A stretch of DNA of 64,000 bases from Enterocloster aldenensis (lineage in GTDB: Bacteria; Bacillota; Clostridia; Lachnospirales; Lachnospiraceae): the NCBI RefSeq assembly GCF_003434055.1, contig NZ_QVEX01000001.1, forward strand, positions 1,291,074-1,355,073. Direction: 5' to 3'. The notes below the pieces were generated by a model. It searched no databases. It was not told where the DNA came from and worked only from the letters and a program-made list of their open reading frames with translations. Shown here in pieces: positions 42,123-52,010 of this stretch. Position numbers and translations under genes: made by a program. How positions within the stretch are numbered: position 1 is the stretch's first letter; every line of letters starts with the position of its first letter.

Positions 42123-43616
42123 CTACGGTACAAGGAGCTTCTGTCCTGCAAAGATACTGTTCTCGTCTGTCAATGCATTGACCCGGCAGATTTCGTCAAT
42201 ATGCTTCAGGTCATGATACAGCTTAAAACAGATACCATATAATGTCTCTCCCTCTTCCACCGTATAAACGCTATAATTAACCGCTGAAACGGTCTGGGAT
42301 GAGGCATCCTCGCGGGCGCCGGTGGCTGGCGGCGTTGCCCCTTCCTTGGACGATGGTTCTGTTTCCTTAGATGCCTTGGTCGTCCCTTCACCGGTGGGCG
42401 ACGAGGAATTCTGGGCTGCGGATGGGGCTGTTGACTGGTCTGAGGACTGGTCTGCCTGGCCTTTGGACTGTCCCTCTGACTGGCTGTTACCCTGTCCTGA
42501 GGCTTTATCCGCGTCCTGGCTGGTTTTGTCAGAGGACGGTTGGCCTGCCTGTCCCGCTGACTGGCCTGCCTGGCCTCCCTGGCCCGCTGTTCCTGCCTGT
42601 CCTTCACCCTCATGGCGCGCGCTGCTTTCAGCAGGCGGCATGGTCTCCGGCGTTACCTGGGACGATTGCTCTTTGTGGTTTTCAGCCGACGGCGCCGTGG
42701 TTGGATAAACCTTGCCTGCGGCTTCTTCAATCACATAGTCCGGCTCGTCCACCGGGGACCAGCCTTTTCCGGAGGAGTCTTCCGTTTTCCCGGACCCCTT
42801 TCCGGCGGATGCAAGCAGGCCCTGTTTTACACTTCCTTCCGGCATCACGGAGGCAATGACGCTCTCCATCTGGTGCATTTTCTGATAGTTGTTGAACATG
42901 GCGACCCCGCCGGCCAGGACCGTGACAGCCAGGACGCTGCAGATTCCGGACAGGACCCCCACCGTGCTCCTGTGGCGTCCTGCTTCATTTTTACGCTCGT
43001 CCATCCGCTGCTTGAAATCGCGTATTACTTTATCGTCAACTTCCGCCTCTGCCCTGGGCACGTCCTTGCGCAGGATCATATAATCCTGCATCATCTGATT
43101 GCGTTCGTAGTAGACACTGTATCCCCTCAGCTTATAAAATCCATCTGAGGATGTTATGTAAACCGCCTCTTCCCCCTCCAGGCCGCAGTTGAGATACATC
43201 AGCTGGTTTTTGCCTGTGAAGTACTGGCTGTGCTGTTTCCAGTATGTCAGGGGACTTAAGGTGCAGCCCGGCCCGCCGCACAGGAACCATCCCTGCACCG
43301 TCCGTTTGGGGAACATCTGCTCCACATCCTGATATGCCTTTTTCCAGGCATCCTCGGAAAATACCACCTTTTCGCCTTCCTCGGTAACGGAATCCATTTC
43401 CAGGGCGCCATCCACAAATACATAGGGCGTGTCCTCATGGGTCTCCCTGCTTCCAAGGAGCAGACCCACACGCAGATCAGCCCCCTTGGCCGGCTGGAGG
43501 CGTCTTAAGTACGTATTTACATAATCTTCTAAATATAACTTTAAAACCTGGTCCCGTTCTCCAATCTGCCGAATATTTTTCGGCAGCTTTGGAAAGGGTT
43601 CATATAATTCTCCCAT
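42123..43616 (-). CDS. LysM peptidoglycan-binding protein with degenerate MPN/JAB-like N-terminus
   Basis: A 497-residue protein of four parts. Residues 1-160 resemble an MPN/JAB fold (VGLLLGS, then VQGWFLCGGPGCTLSPLTYWKQHSQYF), but the metal-binding histidines of the H-x-H...D motif are absent. One membrane helix follows (about 220-245, VLSGICSVLAVTVLAGGVAMF), then a linker of about 170 low-complexity residues rich in Gly, Gln, Ser, and finally a C-terminal LysM domain (YSVYTVEEGETLYGICFKLY). LysM binds peptidoglycan. The linker may hold the LysM away from the membrane. It is next to the sporulation gene yyaC and could be a spore or division envelope protein. Confidence 0.72.
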   Translation of the reverse strand: MGELYEPFPKLPKNIRQIGERDQVLKLYLEDYVNTYLRRLQPAKGADLRVGLLLGSRETHEDTPYVFVDGALEMDSVTEEGEKVVFSEDAWKKAYQDVEQMFPKRTVQGWFLCGGPGCTLSPLTYWKQHSQYFTGKNQLMYLNCGLEGEEAVYITSSDGFYKLRGYSVYYERNQMMQDYMILRKDVPRAEAEVDDKVIRDFKQRMDERKNEAGRHRSTVGVLSGICSVLAVTVLAGGVAMFNNYQKMHQMESVIASVMPEGSVKQGLLASAGKGSGKTEDSSGKGWSPVDEPDYVIEEAAGKVYPTTAPSAENHKEQSSQVTPETMPPAESSARHEGEGQAGTAGQGGQAGQSAGQAGQPSSDKTSQDADKASGQGNSQSEGQSKGQADQSSDQSTAPSAAQNSSSPTGEGTTKASKETEPSSKEGATPPATGAREDASSQTVSAVNYSVYTVEEGETLYGICFKLYHDLKHIDEICRVNALTDENSIFAGQKLLVP

Positions 43617-43675
43617 AGAATCACCCCGCTGTCTTTAATCTGTACAAGCATAGCAGATTCCATATGCAGATTCTG

Positions 43676-44290
43676 TCATATTATGGCGGCATTGTCCCAT
43701 AATCGTTCGACAAGGCAGATTCCTTCACAGATGCAGTCCGCCATCTTCATGACAATGGACAGCCGCACGCTTTGAAGCATGACCGGGTCGCGGCTTCCCG
43801 CCCCGCCCACGATTCCTGTGATGGAAATATCCCCCACCGCCTCCAGGTTCTTGGATACCCCAAGTCCTGGCTGCAGCGCCCCGCGTCCCAGGGTGGCATA
43901 ACCCACATGGTCCGGGCTGCCCACCGATGCATCGATGGCCACCACCACGTAATCCGGATAATGAAGCTTTATATACCTGGCATAAAGGTCCAGGTTCATG
44001 GCATGTACCGGCTTATCCAGGGTACCGATGACCGCGGCCCCCGCCAGACGCCTGCCGCGCAGCTTATGCCCAATGAGCGGGCCCAGGCTGTCCCCGGTGG
44101 AGCGGTCCGTGCCAATACACAGGAACATGACCCCGTCCTTGCCCGTTGCTGTCATTTCCTCGCAGATCAGCCGGTTTAAATGCAGTGCAAACTGTTCTGT
44201 CTCAAACTCTGACTGCGTATTATAATAGGCAATGCCTTCCCTTTTTTGTATGTTAAATGTCTTCCATAATCTCATATCCAAGTTGTCCAC
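43676..44290 (-). CDS. yyaC: sporulation protein YyaC (spore protease-like)
   Basis: A 204-residue protein matching YyaC. Seen are VMFLCIGTDRSTGDSLGPLIGHKL, IGTLDKPVHAMNL, YVVVAIDASVGSPDHVG and GDISITGIVGG, with the fold of the GPR/HybD-type protease family. YyaC belongs to the sporulation genes of Bacillus and Clostridia; its exact job is not settled. Its presence supports a spore-forming host. The start is GTG at 44290, or ATG at 44275. It comes directly before the long hairpin repeat, which would lie in its 5' leader or promoter. Confidence 0.85.
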   Translation of the reverse strand: MDNLDMRLWKTFNIQKREGIAYYNTQSEFETEQFALHLNRLICEEMTATGKDGVMFLCIGTDRSTGDSLGPLIGHKLRGRRLAGAAVIGTLDKPVHAMNLDLYARYIKLHYPDYVVVAIDASVGSPDHVGYATLGRGALQPGLGVSKNLEAVGDISITGIVGGAGSRDPVMLQSVRLSIVMKMADCICEGICLVERLWDNAAII

Positions 44291-44322
44291 CCGAAATTTA
44301 TTAAAATGTCAGGCCCTGCCGC

Positions 44323-44498
44323 GCATGCTAGAGCGTGTTTGAAAACTGCTTTCCGTTGGCTGTGCGTCCCACTTTGTGGGAGATTTGGTCCCGATGATGG
44401 AGGCGTAGCGAACTACGCTGACTGAATCGGGGCCAAATATACCGCGAAGTGGGGCGTGCAGACGGCGGGAATGAATTTTCAAACAGGCTCTGGCATGC
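44323..44498. repeat. 176-bp near-perfect long hairpin (MITE-like or structured-RNA repeat)
   Basis: The sequence folds back on itself. The left arm GCATGCTAGAGCGTGTTTGAAAA at 44323 pairs with TTTTCAAACAGGCTCTGGCATGC ending at 44498; the centre is GCGTAG-CGAA-CTACGC (44403-44418). The two arms of about 80 bp are related throughout by pairing with scattered mismatches, such as GTCCCACTTTGTGGGAGATTTGGTCCCGAT against its partner. I recall this sequence type as a frequent intergenic repeat in related clostridia, but this cannot be checked here. Confidence 0.85.
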
Positions 44499-44594
44499 AT
44501 TGGCTGATAAAGGCTGTTTTTATAGTATAGGCTTGGGCTTTTGAATTTATGCATGAAAAAGGGGCACACGGATTGACAGTATCCGCGCGCCCAA

Positions 44595-44626
44595 CAAAAA
44601 AACGCAGCCCGGGATGACTGCGTTTT
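44595..44626 (-). terminator. intrinsic terminator of the sugar nucleotidyltransferase gene
   Basis: On the minus strand AACGCAG (44624-44618) pairs with CTGCGTT (44607-44601), followed by a T run of about seven. It lies 24 bases past the stop codon of the gene at 44650. Confidence 0.85.
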
Positions 44627-44649
44627 CACAATACCATATCTTATTTTAC

Positions 44650-45576
44650 TCATTCGCTGTAAAGCTTCTCTTTGTACACGCCTGCGTCAATCAGCGCCCT
44701 GACAGCGTCCACCACGGCCTGTTTGTCCTCTTTGTAGGTGACTCCGAACCACTTGTCCGGTGTGCCAAGGACCGTGACCCTTGCGCGCTTTGACTGTACC
44801 AGGCTGTCAATGATTCTGGGCAGAAGATATTCTGATTTAATATCCCCCTGCTTCAGATTGTCCAGGAATTCAGGGAATCCGGCTTCCAGCTCATCCAGGA
44901 ACCCGGCCGGGATTCCCCACATGTTCATGGAAACCGGCTGGTCCGGGCTGACAGTGACAGGATTGCCCTGTTCATCGGTTGCCAGAAGCCCATTTTCCGT
45001 CATTCTGATATTATAGGTTTCGTTGACCGTCTTAAGGATACCGTCATCATCCACCTGGCATACGCCCCTGGTAACCGCCCCATTGTCACTGAGGGTGTTG
45101 GAGAGCACGAAACCTCCCATGCACAGGTCATATACATCGGAATCCGCATCCATGGTATTTACCATGTAATCGTGGATTTTCTTAAAGGCTTCCCTGCCAT
45201 AATAGTCATCTGCGTTAATGACAAGGAACGGTCCGTCCACCAGGCCCTTGACCATAAGAACGGCCAGCCCCGTCCCCCATGGCTTTGTGCGCCCGGGCGT
45301 CACCTCATATCCGGCCGGAAGTGCATCCAGCTCCTGATAAGCGTATTCCACAGGAAGAAGCTTTTCTATCCTGTTACCGATTACTTCCTTAAAATCCTTT
45401 TCCAGGTCCTTCCTGATGATGAAAATAACCTTGTTAAAACCTGCTTCCATGGCATCATGGATAGAATAATCCATGATGATCTCCCCGCCTGGCCCCACTG
45501 GTTCCAGCTGCTTGATTCCTCCTCCAAAACGGCTTCCAATCCCAGCCGCCATGATTACCAATGCAGTGTCTTTCAT
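44650..45576 (-). CDS. sugar-phosphate nucleotidyltransferase-like protein
   Basis: A 308-residue protein with the nucleotidyltransferase signature ALVIMAAGIGSRFGGGIKQL at its N-terminus, PWGTGLAVLMVKGLVDGPFLVINADDYYG (the nucleotide- and metal-binding D-D), and a C-terminal WFGVTYKEDKQAVVDA. This is a GT-A-type fold similar to UTP-glucose-1-phosphate uridylyltransferase and related enzymes, but the middle part (ADSDVYDLCMGGFVLS, PVSMNMWGIPAGFLDEL) differs from classic GalU. The product sugar nucleotide is unknown. AAAGGAG precedes the ATG; a terminator follows. Confidence 0.75.
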   Translation of the reverse strand: MKDTALVIMAAGIGSRFGGGIKQLEPVGPGGEIIMDYSIHDAMEAGFNKVIFIIRKDLEKDFKEVIGNRIEKLLPVEYAYQELDALPAGYEVTPGRTKPWGTGLAVLMVKGLVDGPFLVINADDYYGREAFKKIHDYMVNTMDADSDVYDLCMGGFVLSNTLSDNGAVTRGVCQVDDDGILKTVNETYNIRMTENGLLATDEQGNPVTVSPDQPVSMNMWGIPAGFLDELEAGFPEFLDNLKQGDIKSEYLLPRIIDSLVQSKRARVTVLGTPDKWFGVTYKEDKQAVVDAVRALIDAGVYKEKLYSE

Positions 45577-45737
45577 TGCACATTTCTCCTTTGATATAAA
45601 CTGGTTACACTATAGCACAAATGGCCTCAAAAGGCAAAAGAAATAAAAAACCCCCCTTACTTATATTAGGATTTTCAGGAATATGACGATTATATAAGTA
45701 CATCATGTATTTATTATAAGGGGAGGTAATATAGGCC

Positions 45738-47699
45738 ATGAAAACAATCCGGGCAAAAATACTATCAAGCATCATACTGATTACCACTGTGTCGCTTCTC
45801 ATCACCGGAGGCGCGGCCAGCGTAATGAACTACCAAAGTACGGTCAGCACGCTGCAGCAGACGCTGCAGGAAGCCGTAGTGATTGCCGCCAACCAGGTTT
45901 CTGCTGAGATGAAAGCGCAGATGAACCTCGTAAAGGAATTCGCATATAATTCCGTATTATGGGGCGACATTGACCGGGACAGTAAAATAGACCAGCTCCA
46001 CAGCCTGAGGGATAACAGCGGTTTTGACCTTATCATCATGACCGATGCCAGCGGCATCAGCCTGGAGACAAGGGAAAACATGTCCGGCCTGGAGGCTTTC
46101 CAGCATGCAAAAACAACCGGCAGTCCTTTTATCAGCGACCCGGTCCGGTTAGACGGATCTGAAGATATGCTGGTTCTGTTTGCAGCTCCTGTCATGCGCA
46201 ACAATGTATTCCAGGGCGCCATCATCGCCGGAAAGAGCGCGTCCTTCCTGTCTGACCTGGTATCCACCATCCATGTCGGAACCGGCAACGCCGCCGTGCT
46301 GAACAAATCAGGCGACACCATCGGCTTTGCGGATTATAATCTTGTGCTGCAAAAATATAATACACAAAAAGAAGCTAAATCCGATTCCAAACTGGAGCGC
46401 CTGGCCGCAATTGAGTACAGCATGACTCAGGGGAATACCGGATTTGCTGATTATTACTATGCCGGGCAGGAGAAAATGATGGCATACGCGCCTGTGCCGG
46501 GTACCAATGGATGGAGCATTGATATCGCAATCGTGCAAAGCGATTTTATGGGAGGAACACGCCAGTCCCTGTTCATCACGGCTTTTATCATGCTCGCCGC
46601 CCTGATTGCCGCCTCCGTCCTGGCCATACGTCTGTCCACTTCCATTGCCAATCCAATCAAGGCAACGGCGGAGCGGCTCAGAAAGCTTGCGGAGGGGGAC
46701 CTAAAGTCAGAGATCAGCATATCTGCCAATAAGGATGAAACCGGTCTTTTATCCAGCTCGCTGAGCCAGACTGTTTTAGATTTAAGGGATATCATAACCG
46801 ATATCACCCTTCAGCTTGGGGAATTGTCACAGGGGAATTTCTGCATTGACTTTCATAAAAATTATAAAGGTGATTTCCAGCCCATACAGGATTCCATCAC
46901 CAACATCACCCAATCCCTTAACCATACCCTGTCCCAAATCAGTACGGCGGCGGACCAGGTTTCCAGCGGCGCAGACCAGGTTTCCAGCGGCGCCCAGGCA
47001 TTATCCCAGGGAGCCACCGAGCAGGCCAGCTCCATAGAAGAACTGGCCGCCACTGTCAATGAGATATCGGCCCATGTGGGCAATACCGCCCAAAAGGCCG
47101 CAGGCGCCAGCGCCAAGACAGAGGAAAACAGTCTCCGCATGGATCAAAGCAAGGCAGAGATGGAGCAGATGATACGGGCCATGGAAAACATCAACAAGTC
47201 CTCCGGCGAAATAGGAAAAATAATTAAGACCATTGAGGATATTGCATTCCAGACAAACATATTGGCGCTGAACGCAGCTGTTGAAGCTGCCCGGGCCGGA
47301 GAAGCAGGAAAAGGATTTGCAGTGGTTGCAGACGAAGTCCGCAGTCTGGCAGGAAAGAGCGCGGAAGCCGCCAACGACACAACCGGCATGATTGAGGAAT
47401 CCATACAGGCAGTAAAGGACGGGGCCAGGATAGCTGATGAAACCGCTCAGTCCCTGTTGTCCGTTGTCACGGAGTCCAGGATAGTGTCCGATGATGTCCA
47501 GGAAATACACAGCGCCGCAGAACAGCAGGCCCGGAGCATTGCCCAGGTAACAGAGGGCATTGACCAGATATCAGCCGTTGTCCAGACAAACTCCGCCACC
47601 GCACAGGAGAGCGCTGCAGCCAGCGAGGAGTTAAGCGCCCAGGCCCAGATCCTTAAGGATTTGGTGGGGAGGTTTAAGTTAAAATCACCAGATATATGA
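45738..47699 (+). CDS. methyl-accepting chemotaxis protein
   Basis: A 653-residue chemoreceptor. There is a membrane helix at about 8-30, an extracellular Cache-like ligand domain (45-275; [46 protein letters not shown] strands), a second helix (about 280-300), a HAMP ([21 protein letters not shown]) and a long helical signalling part with the kinase-control hairpin [40 protein letters not shown]. Ligand unknown; small acids are typical of Cache domains. GGGGAGG lies upstream. The gene stands alone, which is usual for MCPs in Clostridia, and implies motility or chemotaxis genes elsewhere. Confidence 0.92.
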   Translation: MKTIRAKILSSIILITTVSLLITGGAASVMNYQSTVSTLQQTLQEAVVIAANQVSAEMKAQMNLVKEFAYNSVLWGDIDRDSKIDQLHSLRDNSGFDLIIMTDASGISLETRENMSGLEAFQHAKTTGSPFISDPVRLDGSEDMLVLFAAPVMRNNVFQGAIIAGKSASFLSDLVSTIHVGTGNAAVLNKSGDTIGFADYNLVLQKYNTQKEAKSDSKLERLAAIEYSMTQGNTGFADYYYAGQEKMMAYAPVPGTNGWSIDIAIVQSDFMGGTRQSLFITAFIMLAALIAASVLAIRLSTSIANPIKATAERLRKLAEGDLKSEISISANKDETGLLSSSLSQTVLDLRDIITDITLQLGELSQGNFCIDFHKNYKGDFQPIQDSITNITQSLNHTLSQISTAADQVSSGADQVSSGAQALSQGATEQASSIEELAATVNEISAHVGNTAQKAAGASAKTEENSLRMDQSKAEMEQMIRAMENINKSSGEIGKIIKTIEDIAFQTNILALNAAVEAARAGEAGKGFAVVADEVRSLAGKSAEAANDTTGMIEESIQAVKDGARIADETAQSLLSVVTESRIVSDDVQEIHSAAEQQARSIAQVTEGIDQISAVVQTNSATAQESAAASEELSAQAQILKDLVGRFKLKSPDI

Positions 47700-47729
47700 T
47701 AGGACAATCAAAGCGATAATACAAAACTT

Positions 47730-48557
47730 TTAGAACCTTCGTTCCGTTCTATGGCAATATTGGAGGAAGTCCTCATATCTGCCGTCAATGACCCGGCGAA
47801 ATCCCTCCGGGTCTATGAACGGGTTCCCTTCACCTGCCGCCTTTCTCCTGGCTTTTCCAAGCATATCGCCATGGTTCGTATGGGAACCCAGGGGAATATC
47901 CACCTGTTCTTCCCTCATGATTCTGAGATTTTCCTCAAAATCATCCTGCAGTGACTTGGGAAGCCCCATTTTTTCCAGATATCCATCTGTCAGGGTGTTT
48001 ATGCCAAGCCCTCCGTGCATTCCGCACCTGTATGTCTTTCCGCCTTCGCTGATATGGAAGAAGAAGGAATAGGTCCCCGGCGTATGACCGGGGCAATGCC
48101 TGGTCTCTATACGGACCGTACCAAGCTCCACATCCTTTCCATCCCCGTAGCATTCATCCACATGAAAGGGGAGGCTCCAGCCATTTACCGCGTGAATCAG
48201 TTCCGGCCTTTCTGTCAGGAAAAACATATCTTCCTTTCCCATTAAGACCCTGGCGCCTGTATATTCAGCCAGGAGCCTTGCCCCGCCGCAGTGGTCATAA
48301 TGTGCATGTGAAAGGAGGATGAGTCTGATATCCTTTGGATTAAATCCCAGCCTTCGTATTCCCTCTAACGTCAGGTAAACCGTCTGCGGCATCGCCGTAT
48401 CAATGAGTATCAGTCCTTCACCGGTATCAATCAGGTAAACGGATACCCAGGAATTTCCTACATAATAAAGATTGCCTGCAATATGGAACGGTTCCACCGC
48501 ATACTTAAAAGGCCGCTCGCAGATATCCTCCATTTTTACACTCAATAACGGCGCCAT
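47730..48557 (-). CDS. MBL-fold metallo-hydrolase
   Basis: A 275-residue metallo-beta-lactamase-fold protein: NSWVSVYLIDTGEGLILIDTAMP (first Asp strand), the metal motif SHAHYDHCGG, TRHCPGHTPGTYSFFF and the later Ser/His/Asp positions. The family covers hydrolases of thioesters, lactones and other small molecules; the substrate is not evident. The ATG at 48557 has AGGTGG eight bases before it; the frame begins further up. It lies 69 bases after the permease gene of the acid-sugar operon, with a GCCGGCC hairpin (48579-48596) between, so it may be its last gene. Confidence 0.82.
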   Translation of the reverse strand: MAPLLSVKMEDICERPFKYAVEPFHIAGNLYYVGNSWVSVYLIDTGEGLILIDTAMPQTVYLTLEGIRRLGFNPKDIRLILLSHAHYDHCGGARLLAEYTGARVLMGKEDMFFLTERPELIHAVNGWSLPFHVDECYGDGKDVELGTVRIETRHCPGHTPGTYSFFFHISEGGKTYRCGMHGGLGINTLTDGYLEKMGLPKSLQDDFEENLRIMREEQVDIPLGSHTNHGDMLGKARRKAAGEGNPFIDPEGFRRVIDGRYEDFLQYCHRTERRF

Positions 48558-48625
48558 CCTTTTACCACCTCTCATTATGCCGGCCACAGGCCGGCCTTAT
48601 TGTATCTACGGTAACCATATCATAT

Positions 48626-49951
48626 TTAAAAAAGGAAAACAATACTGCTGAATGTTACCACAGCCGCCAGGATGACAAGCAATGGTCCCCCTATTTTTAC
48701 AAAGTCAGTAAATTTATAACCCGCTGGAAGTATCTGCACATTAACCGCAGTGCCAAAGGAAGTCGCAATAGCCAGGTTGGAGCAGACCGCAATGACAATA
48801 ACCCACGGTACGGGGCTGATTCCCAATGATAGGGCAATGGCGATACAGATGGGCGTAAGCATTGCAGCCGTACCGTTATTAGACATAAAGTTCGTCAATA
48901 CGCTGGTCAGGACGGCAATCACAGTCGTCAGTGCGATTACGGAAGCATTTGCCCCGCCAAACAAGTTCAGGACAAAGTTGGCAATCAGCGCGCCGCCGCC
49001 TGATACATCCAATCCGGTTCCAAGGCCGGAGATCGCACCGATACAGAACAGTACATCCCATGGTAAATCGGCAAATGCCTTGTTTACCGGCAGACATCCG
49101 GTCCCCAATATGATGGATGCCCCCAGCATGCCGATGATGCCGATATTAAGGAAGTTATTAAAGGGTGCAAATCCGCTCAGTATAAAGCATATGATGCAGC
49201 CCAGCATGGTGAAAAGAGCGACATTTCCCTTCCATGCAGGGACATGTCCGTACGTATCAGGCGTGCTGTCCGGTAATACGGCATAAATATTATTTTTATC
49301 AAAGTCAGGGCTTCCCGGCTTCAGTGCCCACTTAAGGATGGGATAACCGATGGTTCCCCAGAATATGATCTGCACCACTGCTGCCGGAAACATGACCTTG
49401 GTCATATCAAACATTCCAAGTCCTGCCTCGTACCCCTTATACCCCTGAAGAATGGAATTGGCGGCCAGCTGGGATGTAGAACCTATGAGTGTACAAGAAC
49501 CGCCGATGATTGCCGCAGTTCCCGCAGGAAAGATTACCATTTTAGACCGGATACGGCCGTTGGAGCCGGCGGCAACCGCCGCGATAATGGGCATCCACAT
49601 GGCGACACAGCCGTTATTGCTCATGAACGCCGACATGACGGTACAGATTATGCTGACAGTAACAATAAAGCGCCTCTCTGTCCTAGCCAGAAACGTATTG
49701 CCGATCTTTGTCCCGATACGCTGCGCGACCCCCGTTTCAAACAGCGCCGCGCTGACAATACACATGCCCACTACCATGGGCCATCCAACCGCGCTAAAGC
49801 CCGAATATACGGCTGACAGTTTCATCTCCGGAATGAAAATCCCCATGGCCAGTGAAGCCAGCATTGCAACAACGCTGACCGGCAGCCGGTTGCATATGAA
49901 TAAAACGATTGTAATAACCGTTATGATAATTGCAACAATACTTGAATCCAT
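48626..49951 (-). CDS. SLC13/DASS-family sodium-carboxylate symporter
   Basis: A 441-residue membrane protein with about eleven hydrophobic segments. The SNNG motif occurs twice (AFMSNNGCVAMW and NFMSNNGTAAML), one per inverted half, as in Na+-coupled dicarboxylate transporters of the DASS/SLC13 type; the sodium sites are expected there. Uptake of di- or tetronate-type acids fits the operon. AAGGAGGAGG lies directly before the ATG. It comes after the hydroxyacid dehydrogenase gene, 47 bases on. Confidence 0.88.
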   Translation of the reverse strand: MDSSIVAIIITVITIVLFICNRLPVSVVAMLASLAMGIFIPEMKLSAVYSGFSAVGWPMVVGMCIVSAALFETGVAQRIGTKIGNTFLARTERRFIVTVSIICTVMSAFMSNNGCVAMWMPIIAAVAAGSNGRIRSKMVIFPAGTAAIIGGSCTLIGSTSQLAANSILQGYKGYEAGLGMFDMTKVMFPAAVVQIIFWGTIGYPILKWALKPGSPDFDKNNIYAVLPDSTPDTYGHVPAWKGNVALFTMLGCIICFILSGFAPFNNFLNIGIIGMLGASIILGTGCLPVNKAFADLPWDVLFCIGAISGLGTGLDVSGGGALIANFVLNLFGGANASVIALTTVIAVLTSVLTNFMSNNGTAAMLTPICIAIALSLGISPVPWVIVIAVCSNLAIATSFGTAVNVQILPAGYKFTDFVKIGGPLLVILAAVVTFSSIVFLF

Positions 49952-49998
49952 ATTAACCTCCTCCTTTTAACCGCCATTATTGGCGCTTTAAGCACAAG

Positions 49999-50967
49999 CT
50001 ACCTCCATTTCTCATGCTCATATACTTTGGGATCTGCCACATAGGGCCATTTTTCCCCATTTAAAACAGCCAGGCATCCCTTAACACACATCTGCGCCAT
50101 ATGTATGACAGCCTCTCTTGTCTGGGCCGCGCTGTGGGGACTTACGATGATATTTTTTGCCCTCAGGATGCTGCTGTCTGCTTTTGGCGGCTCCTCCCCG
50201 AATACATCCAGGCCCGCGCCGGCTATCACACCGGCATTCAGCGCTTCTGCCAAATCGGCTTCATCTATGATGCCGCCTCTTGAGCAGTTGATGAGAAGGG
50301 CGGTGGACTTCATCAGCCCCAATTCCCTTCCTGTTATCATGTTCCTGGTCTGTTCTGTCAGAGGAACATGGATTGATACCACATCGCAGTCCCTCATCAG
50401 TTCCCTGTAGTCACTGTAATATTCCGCTCCCATGCCCTCCACCTGGACAGAGGTCAGGAATGGGTCATAACCGGCCGTTCTCATACCGATGGCCGCACAT
50501 ATCTTTTGCGTTTCCCTGCCGATGGCGCCCAATCCGATAAAACCGATTTTCTTGCCCTCCAGTTCAAACGCTTTCTTTGCACCGCGGATTTCCCAGTTTC
50601 CTGCCAGCATCTCCTGCTGTGCCTCGTAAAGATTCTTTGAAAGGGCAAACATCATGGCGATTGCATGCTCTGCCACCGACCGGTTATTTGCACCTGGGGT
50701 GATAACCACCGGTATTCCCTTTTCCGTTGCCTTTTTTACATCAACACTGTCATATCCCACGCCGGTCCGGCCAATCACCTTAAGACTGGGGGAATTCTCT
50801 ATCACCCTGCCATCACAGGATGCAATCCTGACAATCAAAGCATCCGCATCCGCCATTTCATCCAGATAATCATTGGGATCCGGACGGTCCGCCACATATA
50901 TATCCGATTTTCCTTTAAGAAGCTCCATTCCTTCCGGGCACACTGCCTGGGTCATAACAAATTTCAT
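49999..50967 (-). CDS. D-2-hydroxyacid dehydrogenase (SerA-like)
   Basis: A 322-residue NAD-dependent dehydrogenase of the D-isomer 2-hydroxyacid family: GRTGVGYDSVDV, NRSVAEHAIAMMF, the NAD loop GFIGLGAIGRETQK, the catalytic Arg in INCSRGGIIDE, Glu in DVFGEEPP, and His in SPHSAAQ. All three catalytic positions are present. Such enzymes convert 2-hydroxy acids and 2-keto acids; in this operon a step on a C4 acid sugar is likely. Its ATG overlaps the TGA of pdxA by four bases, so expression is coupled. Confidence 0.88.
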   Translation of the reverse strand: MKFVMTQAVCPEGMELLKGKSDIYVADRPDPNDYLDEMADADALIVRIASCDGRVIENSPSLKVIGRTGVGYDSVDVKKATEKGIPVVITPGANNRSVAEHAIAMMFALSKNLYEAQQEMLAGNWEIRGAKKAFELEGKKIGFIGLGAIGRETQKICAAIGMRTAGYDPFLTSVQVEGMGAEYYSDYRELMRDCDVVSIHVPLTEQTRNMITGRELGLMKSTALLINCSRGGIIDEADLAEALNAGVIAGAGLDVFGEEPPKADSSILRAKNIIVSPHSAAQTREAVIHMAQMCVKGCLAVLNGEKWPYVADPKVYEHEKWR

Positions 50968-52010
50968 CTTTTCTTTCCTTTCGCCAATAATACTGCATAT
51001 TCTATGGAATTCTTAAGACTGAGTTCGCTGGCCATTCCTGTCCCTGCCTGGTCAAAGGCAGTACCATGGTCTACGGAAGCCCTGATGATGGGAAGCCCCA
51101 GGGTAATGTTAACGCCTTCCACCGCGTCCCATTTCTTCATTTCCCTGTCATATACAAACCCCAGGACCTTAAGGGGTATATGGCCCTGGTCGTGGTACAT
51201 GGCTACTACGATATCATACCAGCCGCCTCTTGCCTTTGAGAAAACAGTGTCCGGGGGAACAGGACCTTCCGCCTGGATTCCCTCTTTTGCGGCCGCCTCT
51301 ATTGCGGGTATGATTTCATCTATCTCTTCCCTTCCAAACATACCATGCTCACCGGAATGCGGGTTCAGCCCCGCCACACCGATTTTGGGCTGTGGAATGC
51401 CCAGCTCCCTGCAGGCCCGGTCCGCTATCCTGATTACGTCCAGCACCCGTTCCTTCTTTACCCGGTCACAGGCCTGGCGCAGGGAACAGTGGGTGGACAC
51501 ATGGACGACCCTGACATTTTGGAAGGCCAGCATCATGGTGTATTTTTTAGTGCCAGTTTTGTCCGCATAAATCTCTGTATGGCCTGAATAGTGATGTCCG
51601 GCCAGGTTGACCGCTTCCTTACTGAAGGCATTGGTCACGGTTGCATCTATCTGCCCGTCCATGGCCAGCGCTATCACCTTATCCACATATTGGAATGCGG
51701 CTTCTCCGGCTTCCCCGCTTATTTTCCCAATCTCAATGCGGTCCATGTCCGCATTCTTCATATCCAGCACATCTATGGTTCCCCACTCAAACCTTGCCTC
51801 TGATACTTCCGATACCGGACGTATACGGATATCCATACCGGGGATGAAGTCACGGGCCTTTTCCATGCAGGCCGCGTCCCCGATGACCAGTGGTCTGCAC
51901 ACTTCATATACAATACGGTCAGATAACGCTTTGAGGGTTATCTCCGGCCCTATGCTGGCCGGATCCCCCATGGTAATTCCTATAACCGGTTTATTTTTCT
52001 CTCCACTCAT
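50964..52010 (-). CDS. pdxA2: PdxA2-type 4-phospho-D-threonate/erythronate dehydrogenase
   Basis: A 348-residue member of the PdxA family: VIGITMGDPASIGPEI, metal-binding His in GHYSGHTEIYADKTG, SGEHGMFGREEIDEI and MYHDQGHIPLKVLG. PdxA proper makes pyridoxine, but next to a DUF1537 kinase the PdxA2 branch oxidises 4-phospho-D-threonate or D-erythronate and loses CO2 to give dihydroxyacetone phosphate. That linkage is established for DUF1537-PdxA2 pairs, and the role here is inferred from it. The ATG at 52010 overlaps the aldolase stop by one base, with AAGGGA nine bases before it. Confidence 0.82.
   Translation of the reverse strand: MSGEKNKPVIGITMGDPASIGPEITLKALSDRIVYEVCRPLVIGDAACMEKARDFIPGMDIRIRPVSEVSEARFEWGTIDVLDMKNADMDRIEIGKISGEAGEAAFQYVDKVIALAMDGQIDATVTNAFSKEAVNLAGHHYSGHTEIYADKTGTKKYTMMLAFQNVRVVHVSTHCSLRQACDRVKKERVLDVIRIADRACRELGIPQPKIGVAGLNPHSGEHGMFGREEIDEIIPAIEAAAKEGIQAEGPVPPDTVFSKARGGWYDIVVAMYHDQGHIPLKVLGFVYDREMKKWDAVEGVNITLGLPIIRASVDHGTAFDQAGTGMASELSLKNSIEYAVLLAKGKKR

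Noticed and set aside
44309..44653. Open frame of 114 codons on the minus strand across the long hairpin
   Set aside because: It translates the hairpin repeat and the terminator, has no ribosome site and no family; I recall similar spurious proteins in annotations of related genomes.
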